Below, piece after piece: positions 1-9,829 of a DNA stretch of 64,000 nt. The DNA lies in NCBI RefSeq assembly GCF_001598415.1, contig NZ_BCYX01000001.1:310001-374000 (forward strand). Direction: 5' to 3'. The notes under the pieces are model-generated. The model was given only the letters and a program-made list of their open reading frames with translations, searched no databases and was not told the DNA's origin. Position 1 is the first letter of the stretch, and every line of letters begins with the position of its first letter. The translations under genes were made by a program, and so were the position numbers. The DNA comes from Sphingomonas mali NBRC 15500. Lineage in GTDB: Bacteria > Pseudomonadota > Alphaproteobacteria > Sphingomonadales > Sphingomonadaceae.

Positions 1-481
1 GAGGAATTGCCAGGCCGTGGAGCGAGCGAACGCTCGGCAGATATCGTTCGGCTAGCGCGCGCGGGACGTGGAAATAGGCGGTAGAGCTCGCCTCCGACAC
101 ATGATGCTGCGGCTGTGCCATATCGGTGAGCAACGTCGATTCGCCGAGCGCATCGAGCGCGGCGCCGTTCATGTCCCCCACCGCCCCGCCGCGAAACCGC
201 ACGTTGACGACGAGATCGTCGACGCCATCGGCAGCCGCCATTGCCCGGGTCCGCTCGAACGATTGCCCGGAGATCGTCGAAAAATGAATCTTGAGCGGTC
301 CCAGCATCACCAGATCCGTGGCGACGTCGAACGGCTCGTGCGGACGTGTTTCGTACAACCGCCCGACGGTCGATGGCGAACGACTGCACCACGCCTCGTG
401 CCGATCGCGTTCGGGCAAATCGCTCGTTGCAAACCGACCGCCGAAAAGCGACGCGCCGACATGAGACACATCAACGACCAT
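1..481 (-). CDS. AraC-type transcriptional regulator, N-terminal part (runs off window)
   Basis: Reading the minus strand from an ATG at 481 gives 160 codons without a stop to the window edge. The protein begins MVVDVSHVGASLFGGRF and shows the pattern of the AraC_binding_2 sensor domain: a segment like RDRHEAWCSR, a stretch with GPLKIHFSTISGQSFERT, then DDLVVNVRFRGG and a later HHVSEAS/FHVPRALAE stretch that precedes the DNA-binding domain in this family. The HTH domain itself would lie beyond base 1, so the target and ligand cannot be judged. It is divergent from obgE. No strong Shine-Dalgarno is visible, so the start is tentative. Confidence 0.72.
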   Translation of the reverse strand, partial: MVVDVSHVGASLFGGRFATSDLPERDRHEAWCSRSPSTVGRLYETRPHEPFDVATDLVMLGPLKIHFSTISGQSFERTRAMAAADGVDDLVVNVRFRGGAVGDMNGAALDALGESTLLTDMAQPQHHVSEASSTAYFHVPRALAERYLPSVRSLHGLAIP

Positions 482-603
482 CTTGATACCCCCGCGCTTC
501 CCTTATGTGCGCTGCAGCAAGAAAGGCAATTGCCTTGGATCAAGCGGCGTTCGAATACGGGAATGGCGGTCGGGGGGTTAGCAGCGCGGCGTTACGCGGC
601 TAA

Positions 604-1659
<1,056 letters not shown>

Positions 1660-1707
1660 TCGTTTCGCCGGTAGCGGGACGGCGCGACGCTCGCTAAGCG
1701 GAGCGCG

Positions 1708-2826
1708 ATGTCGAAGACTTCGCTCTTTGCCGCGGCGCACTGCCCGCGCTTGATCGTCAAGGTCGGATCGTCGCTGCTCGTGTCGCCGGAAGGCGAAGTG
1801 CGGCGCGACTGGCTGGCAGGACTGGCCGCTGACATCGCCGTAGCGGTGCGGGCCGGACAGCAGGTCGCGATCGTCTCGTCGGGCGCGATCGCGCTCGGCG
1901 CTCGGCGCCTAAAGCTCACCAAAGGCGGACGCGCGAGCCTGGAAGATGCGCAAGCGGCCGCGGCGACCGGCCAGATCGCGCTGAGCCAGGTCTGGGCCGA
2001 GTGTCTGGAGGCGGAAGGGCTGACCGCGGCGCAGATGCTGGTGACGCTGGACGATCTCGAGGATCGTCGCCGCTATCTCAACGCTGCGGCGACCCTGGGC
2101 CGGCTGCTCGGGCTCGGCGTCGTGCCAGTGATCAACGAGAACGATTCGGTCGCGACCGAGGAAATCCGCTTCGGCGACAATGATCGGTTGGCGGCTCGGG
2201 TGGCGCAGGCGGCAGGCGCACAAGGCGTGCTGTTGCTGTCCGACATTGACGGACTCTACGACCGCGCGCCTTCGCTGCCCGGCGCAACGCTGATCGAACG
2301 CGTGCCGCGGATCGACTCCGCGATCGAGGCGATGGCGGGCGGATCGACGTCGGGCATGGGATCGGGCGGCATGACGTCGAAGATCCAGGCCGCCAAGATC
2401 GCGACCCGCGCCGGCATCGCGCTGGCGATCGCCTCCGGCCGGGTGGATCACCCGTTCGCGCGCTATGTCGAGACCGGTCACGGCACGCTGTTCCCGGCGC
2501 AACGCGCCGCGCCCGCGCGCAAAGCGTGGCTGGGTGGACGCCTCACGGTACGCGGGACCGTCCATGTCGACGCGGGCGCGGTTGCCGCGCTCAACCAGGG
2601 CAAGAGCCTGTTGCCGGCCGGCGCCGTTCGGGTCGAGGGCGACTTTGCGCGTGGTGATCTGATCGCGATCGCCGGCCCCGGCGGCGTGATCGCAAGCGGG
2701 CTTGCCGAATATGACGTTGCCGACGCCGTGCGGATCGCGGGCAAGCGCAGCGACGAAGCCGCCGCCATTCTCGGCTATGCCCCGCGCGCCGCGCTCGTCC
2801 ATCGCAACCACATGGTGCTGACATGA
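1708..2826 (+). CDS. proB: Glutamate 5-kinase
   Basis: Cytoplasmic enzyme that phosphorylates L-glutamate with ATP, the first step of proline synthesis. The 372-residue protein has the amino acid kinase domain with the opening KVGSSLL, a SSGAIALG segment, NENDSVATEEIRFGDNDRL and the GGMTSKIQAA segment, followed by a C-terminal PUA domain (about residues 275-360), so it is the full-length two-domain form. Its stop overlaps the start of the next gene by four bases (ATGA), so the two are probably translated together although they belong to different pathways. Confidence 0.97.
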   Translation: MSKTSLFAAAHCPRLIVKVGSSLLVSPEGEVRRDWLAGLAADIAVAVRAGQQVAIVSSGAIALGARRLKLTKGGRASLEDAQAAAATGQIALSQVWAECLEAEGLTAAQMLVTLDDLEDRRRYLNAAATLGRLLGLGVVPVINENDSVATEEIRFGDNDRLAARVAQAAGAQGVLLLSDIDGLYDRAPSLPGATLIERVPRIDSAIEAMAGGSTSGMGSGGMTSKIQAAKIATRAGIALAIASGRVDHPFARYVETGHGTLFPAQRAAPARKAWLGGRLTVRGTVHVDAGAVAALNQGKSLLPAGAVRVEGDFARGDLIAIAGPGGVIASGLAEYDVADAVRIAGKRSDEAAAILGYAPRAALVHRNHMVLT

Positions 2827-3728
2827 CGGTGATCGCGGTCACCGGCGGCACCGGGTTCGTCGGCAGTCATTTCATCGAACATGCCTTGGCGCAAGGCCAT
2901 CAACTGCGCGCGCTGACGCGGCGGCCGCAGGCGGAGCGGGCCGAAATCACCTGGGTCGAAGGCGCGCTCGACAAGCCGGACAGTCTGGCAGCTTTGGTCC
3001 AGGGCGCCGACGCGGTGCTGCACATTGCCGGGGTGATTAACGCACCCGACCGCGCGGGCTTCGCCGCGGGCAATATCGATGGGACGCGTGCGCTCATCGC
3101 CGCGACCGAAGCAGCCGGCATCCGCCGCTTCGTGCAGGTGTCCTCGCTCACCGCGCGCGAGCCGGATTTGTCGCTCTACGGCTGGTCGAAAGCGGAAGCC
3201 GACAAATTGCTGATCGCTAGCAATCTCGACTGGACGATCGTGCGCCCACCGGCGATCTTCGGCCCGCGCGATCAGGAAATGCTCGAGCTGTTCAAGCTCG
3301 CCAAACGCCATATCGTGCCGCTGCCCCCGGCCGGCGGACGAATGTCGGTGATCGCGGTCGGGGAATTGACCCGGCTGTTGCTGGCGCTGCCCACCAGCAA
3401 CGCGCTGACCCGCGAGATCGTCGAACCCGACGACGGCAGGCCCGACGGTTGGGACCATCGCGATTTCGCTCGCGCGATCGGCGCGGCGATGGACAGCAAG
3501 GTGTTGCCGCTTCCCCTGCCCCGCCCGGTCCTCGACGCGATCGCCGCGCTCGATGGCCTGTTCCGCGGCAAGAACGCGAAGCTGACGCCCGATCGCGTCG
3601 CTTATTTCTGCCATCGCGATTGGGTCAGCCATGCGACGCCGCCGACTGAGGTTTGGGCGCCCCAAGAGAATACCCCAACGGCACTGGCCGCGACCGCGCA
3701 ATGGTATCGCGCCCAAGGGTCGCTATAA
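2823..3728 (+). CDS. cerR: NAD(P)-dependent epimerase/dehydratase-like reductase, probable ceramide reductase CerR
   Basis: A 301-residue extended short-chain dehydrogenase. The N terminus carries the Rossmann signature TGGTGFVGS, and a Y-x-x-x-K pair is visible in LYGWSKAEADK. In Caulobacter a reductase of this class, encoded beside serine palmitoyltransferase and its acyl carrier protein, reduces oxidised (3-keto) ceramide. The same trio occurs here, with the ACP starting about 60 bases downstream, so that role is the best inference. The fold is certain; the substrate is inferred from context. Complex I assembly-type or sugar-nucleotide epimerase relatives are the main alternative. Confidence 0.75.
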   Translation: MTVIAVTGGTGFVGSHFIEHALAQGHQLRALTRRPQAERAEITWVEGALDKPDSLAALVQGADAVLHIAGVINAPDRAGFAAGNIDGTRALIAATEAAGIRRFVQVSSLTAREPDLSLYGWSKAEADKLLIASNLDWTIVRPPAIFGPRDQEMLELFKLAKRHIVPLPPAGGRMSVIAVGELTRLLLALPTSNALTREIVEPDDGRPDGWDHRDFARAIGAAMDSKVLPLPLPRPVLDAIAALDGLFRGKNAKLTPDRVAYFCHRDWVSHATPPTEVWAPQENTPTALAATAQWYRAQGSL

Positions 3729-3788
3729 CCCTGCCGGAAAGCCGCCGCATTTGGCGGGCAACGCCTTCGCGACCACAAGGACATGACA

Positions 3789-4034
3789 ATGAGCGACCGC
3801 GCAGCAATATTCGAGACCGTCACCGGACTGATCCAGCCGTTCAACAAGAAGGGCGTCGCTCTGTCGGACGCGACCACGTTCCAGCACGATCTGGAATGGG
3901 ATTCGCTGACGGTGATGGATTTCGTCGCGGCGATCGAGGACGATTTCGACATCATCATCACGATGAATATGCAGGCTGAAATCGAAACCGTCGGCCAGCT
4001 CGTCGATGCCGTCCAGAAGCTGAAGGACGCGTGA
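3789..4034 (+). CDS. Acyl carrier protein of the sphingolipid pathway
   Basis: A small acidic carrier protein of 81 residues. The phosphopantetheine attachment serine sits in EWDSLTVMDF (Ser39 from this start). In bacteria that make sphingolipids a dedicated ACP delivers the fatty acyl chain to serine palmitoyltransferase; it overlaps the spt start here (TGATG). Two ATGs are possible: AAGG at 3777-3780 lies 8 bases before the ATG at 3789 but only 2 before the one at 3783, so 3789 is chosen. It is not the housekeeping AcpP, whose motif is normally GADSLD. Confidence 0.88.
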   Translation: MSDRAAIFETVTGLIQPFNKKGVALSDATTFQHDLEWDSLTVMDFVAAIEDDFDIIITMNMQAEIETVGQLVDAVQKLKDA

Positions 4035-5296
4035 TGACCGACGCGATCGACACTGCCGAGGCGCTTCCCGAAAACCCGTCGCCGATCGCCCCCGAGCGCG
4101 ACCTGATGTCCAAGTTCGACGGGCTGATCGCCGAGCGTCAGGCGTTGCTCGACAGCGGCGTAACCGATCCGTTCGCGATCGTGATGGAACAGGTGAAGTC
4201 GCCAACCGAGGCGGTGATCAAGGGCAAGGACACGATCCTGCTCGGCACCTACAATTATATGGGCATGACGTTCGACCCCGATGTCATCCAGGCGGGCAAG
4301 GACGCGCTGGACCAGTTCGGATCGGGCACCAATGGCAGCCGCATGCTCAACGGCACCTTCCGCGACCATATGGAAGTCGAGCAGGCGCTGCGCGATTTCT
4401 ACGGCACGACCGGCGCGATCGTCTTTTCGACCGGCTATATGGCCAATCTCGGCATGATCTCGACGCTCGCCGGCAAGGGCGAATATGTCATTCTCGACGC
4501 CGACAGCCACGCCTCGATCTATGACGGCTGCAAACAGGGCTATGCCGAGATCGTCCGCTTCCGCCACAACGATATCGAGGATCTCGACAAGCGGCTCGGC
4601 CGCCTGCCCAAGGAGCCGGGCAAATTGGTCGTGCTCGAAGGCGTCTATTCGATGCTGGGCGATGTCGCGCCGCTCAAGGAAATGGTCGCGGTCGCCAAGA
4701 AGCACAATGCGATGGTGCTGTCCGACGAAGCGCATTCGATGGGCTTCTATGGCCCCAATGGCCGCGGCGTGTACGAGGCCCAGGGGTGCGAGGGCGATGT
4801 CGACTTCATCGTCGGCACGTTCTCCAAGTCGGTCGGCACCGTTGGCGGTTTCTGCGTGTCCAATCACCCCAAATTCGAGGCGATCCGCCTGGCCTGCCGC
4901 CCCTATATCTTCACCGCCAGCCTGCCGCCGTCGGTCGTGGCCACCGCGGCAATGTCGATCCGCAAGCTCCAGCATGCGCATAACAAGCGTGCGCATCTGT
5001 GGGAAAATGCCAGGCAATTGCATGGCGGGCTGACCCGACTGGGCTTCAAACTGGGGACCGAGAACCCCGACAGCGCGATCATCGCGGTGATCCTGGACGA
5101 TCAGACGCAGGCGGTGATGATGTGGCAGGCGCTGCTCGACAGCGGCGTCTATGTGAACATGGCACGGCCGCCCGCGACGCCCGCAGGCACCTATCTGCTG
5201 CGGTGTTCGCTGTGCGCCGAGCATACGGCCGAACAGATTGCGACGGTGCTGGAGCGCTTCGAAGCGGCAGGGCGGGCAGCGCACGCGCTAAATTGA
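4034..5296 (+). CDS. spt: Serine palmitoyltransferase
   Basis: PLP-dependent alpha-oxoamine synthase that condenses serine with an acyl thioester to 3-ketosphinganine, the committed step of sphingolipid synthesis. The 420-residue protein has the family features: GTYNYMGM near 71, GSGTNGSRMLNGT near 96-108, His159 in DADSHAS for stacking on PLP, Asp231/His234 in SDEAHSMG and the Schiff-base lysine Lys265 in GTFSKSVG. It is soluble and about the size of the Sphingomonas paucimobilis enzyme. The ATG overlaps the ACP stop codon by one base, so ACP and enzyme should be made together. An upstream GTG at 4031 is possible but less likely. Confidence 0.93.
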   Translation: MTDAIDTAEALPENPSPIAPERDLMSKFDGLIAERQALLDSGVTDPFAIVMEQVKSPTEAVIKGKDTILLGTYNYMGMTFDPDVIQAGKDALDQFGSGTNGSRMLNGTFRDHMEVEQALRDFYGTTGAIVFSTGYMANLGMISTLAGKGEYVILDADSHASIYDGCKQGYAEIVRFRHNDIEDLDKRLGRLPKEPGKLVVLEGVYSMLGDVAPLKEMVAVAKKHNAMVLSDEAHSMGFYGPNGRGVYEAQGCEGDVDFIVGTFSKSVGTVGGFCVSNHPKFEAIRLACRPYIFTASLPPSVVATAAMSIRKLQHAHNKRAHLWENARQLHGGLTRLGFKLGTENPDSAIIAVILDDQTQAVMMWQALLDSGVYVNMARPPATPAGTYLLRCSLCAEHTAEQIATVLERFEAAGRAAHALN

Positions 5297-5345
5297 GGGA
5301 ACTTGCGGGCTTTCCTCGATTCAACCGATTCGGTACAAGACGACC

Positions 5346-7292
5346 ATGAGCGGGAACGACGCCGAGCTGGGGCTCGTCGATCAGGCACGCACGGTCTGGC
5401 GGGGCATTGCCCTGGCGGTCATGGCGTTACTCGGCACCGGCATCGTCGTCGCGCTGATCGTCATCCTGTCGGATACGACCGCGCAGCGCGATCGCGCGCT
5501 CAAGGCGCAGAGCCACAGCTACGACGTCATGATCCTGGCGCGAACGCTGTCGGGGACGATCGCGCACGCCGAAGCGGCGCTGGGGCGATACGTGATGAGC
5601 CGCGACCAGCTGGTCGGTCGCGAATATTATGACGAATGGAGTTCGGCGCGAAACCAGATCGACCGGCTTGATGCGCTGACCAACGACAATCCCGCGCAAC
5701 AGCATCTGATCGACCAGTTGCGCGCGACCTATGAGGAACGCGGCAAGGAACTGGCGGTCACCGCGCTCAGCACATCGTACAAGAAGGATAGTCAGGCCTA
5801 TTCGCGCTTCTACGCCGCAGGAAAATCGGCGACGTTGCGCGATATCGACCGCCAGCTCGACGCGATCATCAATTCCGAACACGGACTGCTCGACCAGCGC
5901 GTGGCGACGGCCGCCGCATCGATCCAGCGGTCCAATACCGTGGCGATGGTCCTGGCGATGTTCGGCATGCTGATCCTGATCGCGGCGGTCGTGCTCGGCT
6001 GGTTGACGATCGGCGTGATGCGGGAGCGCGCGGTCGCGCGCGCTGACGCCGATGTCGAACGCGAACGATCGGCGGCGCTCGAGGACGCGGTGAACGAAGC
6101 CACCCAGGCCTTGCGCGCGCAGGAAGCCAAGCTGCGCCAGGTGCAGAAGATGGAAGCGGTCGGCCAGCTGACGGGCGGGATCGCCCACGATTTCAACAAT
6201 ATGCTGGCGGTGGTTCTGGGTGGTCTCGAACTGGCCCGGCGCACGCTGAAGAGCGATCCACAGGGCGTCGGCCGCCATCTCGACAACGCCACGGAGGGCG
6301 CTCATCGCGCGGCGGCGCTGACCCGGCGGCTGCTCGCTTTTTCGCGTGAGGAGGCGCTCAATCCCGAACCGCTCACGCCGATCGCCGCGATCGAAGGCAT
6401 GTCCGACCTGCTCGACCGTACGCTGGGAGATGCGATCACGGTGGAGACGAGCGACGACGGATCCTCCTGGCACATCTGGGCCGACCGCCACGAACTCGAA
6501 AACACCATCCTCAACCTCGCCGTCAACGCGCGCGACGCGATGGACGGCCGTGGAAAGCTGACGATCCGGGCCAGCGCGCGGACGCTCGCGGCCAATGAGA
6601 TCGGCCATTGCCTGGCGGGGGACCATGTCGCGATCGCGGTCAGCGACACTGGCTGCGGCATGGCGCCAGAGGTTCTGGAACGGGTGTTCGAACCGTTCTT
6701 CACGACCAAGCCCGTCGGCAAGGGCACCGGCCTGGGACTTAGCCAGATCTTCGCCTTCGTCCGCCAGTCGGGCGGCGAGATCGCGATTGCCTCGGTCGAG
6801 GGCGAAGGGACCACGGTGACGCTCTACCTTCCCCGTCACGCCGGCGTCGGAGATGTGGCGGAAAAAGCGGACGTCGCGTCGCCGTCCGCGGTGCCGTCGA
6901 TTCGCGGCCTCGGCGTGCTGGTGGTCGAGGATGATCCGCGCGTTCTCAACGCCACGATCGGCGCGCTCGAGGAGTTGAAGCATCGCGCGGTACCGTGCCC
7001 CGACCCGCTCGACGCGCCGCGCATGGTCGACGATCTCGGGCCGTTCGATCTCGTCATCACCGATGTCCTGATGCCCGGCCAGACCGGGCCGGAGATGATC
7101 GCCGGATTGTTGGCGCGGCGCCCCGATCTGGCCGTGCTGTTCGTCACCGGTTATGCGGGCGAAGGGTCGGCGGCCGATTTCGGGGGACGGCCGGTCTTGC
7201 GCAAACCGTTCACCATCGCCGGGCTGGAACGCGCGATCGCCGATGCGATCGCGGATCGACCAACGCCGACGGACCAATTGGCCGCCGAATAA
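5346..7292 (+). CDS. Membrane-bound hybrid sensor histidine kinase
   Basis: A 648-residue sensor kinase. Membrane helices at about 18-42 and 198-224 bracket a mostly helical periplasmic region with a CHASE3-like character. A coiled linker (about 225-268) leads to the HisKA box GGIAHDFNNMLAVV with the phospho-accepting His281. The ATPase domain shows NLAVNARDAMD, DTGCGM and GKGTGLGLS. A receiver domain follows (VVEDDPR near 526-532, phospho-acceptor Asp573 in ITDVLMPG). It starts 49 bases after spt with no cognate regulator beside it, so phosphate probably goes to an unlinked partner. The signal sensed is unknown. Confidence 0.92.
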   Translation: MSGNDAELGLVDQARTVWRGIALAVMALLGTGIVVALIVILSDTTAQRDRALKAQSHSYDVMILARTLSGTIAHAEAALGRYVMSRDQLVGREYYDEWSSARNQIDRLDALTNDNPAQQHLIDQLRATYEERGKELAVTALSTSYKKDSQAYSRFYAAGKSATLRDIDRQLDAIINSEHGLLDQRVATAAASIQRSNTVAMVLAMFGMLILIAAVVLGWLTIGVMRERAVARADADVERERSAALEDAVNEATQALRAQEAKLRQVQKMEAVGQLTGGIAHDFNNMLAVVLGGLELARRTLKSDPQGVGRHLDNATEGAHRAAALTRRLLAFSREEALNPEPLTPIAAIEGMSDLLDRTLGDAITVETSDDGSSWHIWADRHELENTILNLAVNARDAMDGRGKLTIRASARTLAANEIGHCLAGDHVAIAVSDTGCGMAPEVLERVFEPFFTTKPVGKGTGLGLSQIFAFVRQSGGEIAIASVEGEGTTVTLYLPRHAGVGDVAEKADVASPSAVPSIRGLGVLVVEDDPRVLNATIGALEELKHRAVPCPDPLDAPRMVDDLGPFDLVITDVLMPGQTGPEMIAGLLARRPDLAVLFVTGYAGEGSAADFGGRPVLRKPFTIAGLERAIADAIADRPTPTDQLAAE

Positions 7293-7392
7293 AGGCAGTT
7301 TTTCCGGCTGACGCGGACCGAATGCCGCCCTATAGCCGTTCGATCATCTCCCCAGCCGCTCCCGGCCGAGAAGGACTCCTTTTTCGTCAGCC

Positions 7393-8622
7393 ATGAAGTC
7401 CATCGATCGCTACATGGCCCGGCTGATCGCGTTGCCGCTTTTCTCCACCCTGGTGATCGCGGCGATGCTGCTCGTGCTCGACCGCATGCTGCGGCTGTTC
7501 GACTTCGTCGCGACCGAAGGCGGGCCGATCAGCGTCGTGTGGCAGATGCTGGCCAATCTGCTGCCGGAATATTTCGGGCTCGGCATCCCGATCGGGCTGA
7601 TGCTCGGCTGCCTGCTCGCCTTTCGGCGGCTGGCGACATCGTCGGAGCTCGACATTCTGCGCGCGGTGGGGATGAGCTACGGACGGTTGCTGCGCGTGCC
7701 GTATATGTACACGATCGTGCTCGCGATCCTCAATCTGTTCATCGTCGGCTATGTCCAGCCCAAGGCGCGATATGCTTACGAGAATCTGCGCTACGAATTG
7801 CGCACCGGCGCGCTCGGCGCCTCGATCAAGGTCGGCGAATTCACCACCTTCCCGAACAACGGTCCCACCGTCCGGATCGAGGAAAGCAAGGATGAAGGGC
7901 GCGAATTGAAGGGCATCTTCGTTCAGCGCAACGACGACAAAGGCGGCTCGTTCGCCGTCACCGCGGAAAAGGGCAAATTCTACGCCGCGCCCGATCCCGA
8001 CGAAATCATCTTCCAGCTGACCAACGGTACGCTGGTCAGCAGGGAGGCGAAGGTCGCGGTGCCGCGCGTGCTGCGCTTCAACATCTGGAACTTCCCGATC
8101 CGTTTGCCCCCGACCAGCGCGTTCCGCGCACGCGGCGGGCGCAACCTGGAATTCACCCTGCCCGAACTTGCCCAGATCGGCCGCGACCGAACGCAACCCG
8201 AACCGCTGCGCGACACGAGCCGCGCCGCGTTTCATTTCCGCATCACCGAAGTGGTGTCGATGTTCCTGTTGCCGATGCTGGCGCTGGCGCTGGGCGTCCC
8301 GCCCAAACGATCGTCTTCCGCGCTGGGCGTGTTCCTGTCGATCGTGATCATCGTGACCTATTTCAAGGTCAACGAATATGGCGAAGGGATTGGCGGGCTG
8401 GGCCGGGTCGACCCGCTTATCGCTTTGTGGGTACCGTTCGCGGTCTTCGCCGGGCTGGTGCTCTGGATGTATTACACGATCGCGTTCGTTCCCGGCGGCC
8501 AGCCGATCGGCGCGCTGGAACGCGTCTTCGCCAAGATCAGCAAGGTCGTCGTGCGCTGGCTTCCGTTCAGACGAGAGCGCCGCAACGGTGATGACGACGA
8601 GCCGGAGGCCCAGCCGGCATGA
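7393..8622 (+). CDS. lptF: LPS export ABC transporter permease LptF
   Basis: Inner membrane permease of the LptB2FG complex that extracts lipopolysaccharide, or sphingolipid-linked glycolipid in strains that lack LPS, and passes it to LptC/A. The 409-residue protein opens with IDRYMARLI and a first helix near 15-35, has two more helices before a long periplasmic beta-jellyroll (about 125-275), then three C-terminal helices, with a short basic tail. It overlaps lptG by four bases (ATGA), so the two halves of the permease are translationally coupled. Confidence 0.95.
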   Translation: MKSIDRYMARLIALPLFSTLVIAAMLLVLDRMLRLFDFVATEGGPISVVWQMLANLLPEYFGLGIPIGLMLGCLLAFRRLATSSELDILRAVGMSYGRLLRVPYMYTIVLAILNLFIVGYVQPKARYAYENLRYELRTGALGASIKVGEFTTFPNNGPTVRIEESKDEGRELKGIFVQRNDDKGGSFAVTAEKGKFYAAPDPDEIIFQLTNGTLVSREAKVAVPRVLRFNIWNFPIRLPPTSAFRARGGRNLEFTLPELAQIGRDRTQPEPLRDTSRAAFHFRITEVVSMFLLPMLALALGVPPKRSSSALGVFLSIVIIVTYFKVNEYGEGIGGLGRVDPLIALWVPFAVFAGLVLWMYYTIAFVPGGQPIGALERVFAKISKVVVRWLPFRRERRNGDDDEPEAQPA

Positions 8623-9719
8623 TCTCGATGCAGTTCTTTCCGTCACGGACGGTGACGATCTATATGGCGAAGAGCTTTCTCGTGCGCACCTTCGCGGTGC
8701 TCGCGGCGTTGGTCATCGTCCTCCAGTTCCTCGACGCGCTCAGCGAATCTGGGCGTATCCTCGCGCATCCCGGCAATGGCCAGGCCGAAGTCTGGCATTA
8801 TATCAGCCTGCGCACACCGGAGATCATTGCGCGTTTCCTGCCTTATTCGGTGTTGCTGGGCGCAATCATCACCTACTCGACGCTCAACCAGAATTCCGAA
8901 GTCATCGCGATGAAGGCGTCGGGCCTGTCGGCGCATCAAGTGCTGGCCCCGATGATCATCGCAGCGATCGGCGTGGCGGCGATCAGCTTCGCGTTCAACG
9001 ACCGCATCGTCAGCCGGGCGACCGCCACGCTCAACCGCTGGCAAAAGGTCGACTATGCGCCGATCCCGATCGACCGCGGCGACCGCGTCAACATATGGAC
9101 GCGGTCGGGTGACGATCTGATCAACGTCAAGCTGGTCAAGGGCCGGGGCGACGCCGCGACCCTGACCGACGTCACCTTCTACGACCGCGACAAGGCCGGC
9201 GAGCTGCAGGCGACGATTTCCGCTCCCCAGGGCCGCCGTGAAGGCAAGGGTTGGCGGATCTGGCCGGCGCAGAAGTTCGACGTCGCCGGCGGCGTGGCGA
9301 CCAACCTGGGCGCGGTCGTGGTCGGGGAAGGCGTGCGCCCGGACCAGTTCACGCTGGCCACGGTCGATGCCGATGGCCTGTCGTTCACCGAATTATGGTC
9401 GGCGATCGGCGACCTCAAGGCAGCGGGCCGCCCGACCAAGGCGCTCGAAGGCGATCTGTGGCACAAATTGTCCGGGCCGCTATCCTCGATCCTGATGCCG
9501 CTGCTTGGCGCGATCGCGGCGTTCGGCATTGCGCGATCGGGCAAGCTCTTCATCCGCGCCGTGATCGGCATGGCGCTTGGCTTCACCTATTTCGTGGTCG
9601 ACAATTTCGCGCTCGCGATGGGCAATCTCGGCGCCTATCCGCCAATGCTCGCGGCCTGGGCGCCATTCGTGCTGTTCCTGATGATCGGCGAAGCGGTGCT
9701 GATCCGGACCGAGGAATAA
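8619..9719 (+). CDS. lptG: LPS export ABC transporter permease LptG
   Basis: Second permease of the LptB2FG transporter. The 366-residue protein begins with the family opening FPSRTVTIYMAKSFLVRTF, has helices near 20-45, 60-90 and 105-125, a periplasmic domain, and three C-terminal helices (about 280-362, including LPLLGAIAAFG-like and YPPMLAAWAPFVLF segments). It overlaps lptF at 8619-8622. A REP-like palindrome lies directly downstream, between it and the convergent desaturase gene. Confidence 0.95.
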   Translation: MISMQFFPSRTVTIYMAKSFLVRTFAVLAALVIVLQFLDALSESGRILAHPGNGQAEVWHYISLRTPEIIARFLPYSVLLGAIITYSTLNQNSEVIAMKASGLSAHQVLAPMIIAAIGVAAISFAFNDRIVSRATATLNRWQKVDYAPIPIDRGDRVNIWTRSGDDLINVKLVKGRGDAATLTDVTFYDRDKAGELQATISAPQGRREGKGWRIWPAQKFDVAGGVATNLGAVVVGEGVRPDQFTLATVDADGLSFTELWSAIGDLKAAGRPTKALEGDLWHKLSGPLSSILMPLLGAIAAFGIARSGKLFIRAVIGMALGFTYFVVDNFALAMGNLGAYPPMLAAWAPFVLFLMIGEAVLIRTEE

Positions 9720-9757
9720 AGCGGCGGTTCGATCGCCGTCGCTTTGCCTGCCCTTCC

Positions 9758-9826
9758 GTCATGCCGGACTTGTTCCGGGATCCAACCGGCAACACCGGGG
9801 ACCCCGGAACAAGTCCGGGGTGGCGA
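9758..9826. repeat. REP-like composite palindrome, copy 1
   Basis: Two adjacent imperfect palindromes: one has ATGCCGG...CCGGGATCCAA, the other CCCCGG...CCGGGGTGGC. Read on the minus strand it has the same order of arms as the copies at 28435 and 37469. It sits between two convergent genes (lptG and the desaturase), where it may also act as a transcription terminator. Confidence 0.85.
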
Positions 9827-9829
9827 CGA

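Noticed and set aside
3602-5284. Long open stretch on the minus strand opposite the ACP and serine palmitoyltransferase genes
   Set aside because: The plus-strand proteins have full families and motifs. The minus-strand translation is His/Arg/Asp-rich with no domain, as expected for a shadow of a GC-rich gene.
5427-7277. 616-codon open stretch opposite the hybrid histidine kinase
   Set aside because: Shadow frame; the kinase on the plus strand has every motif.
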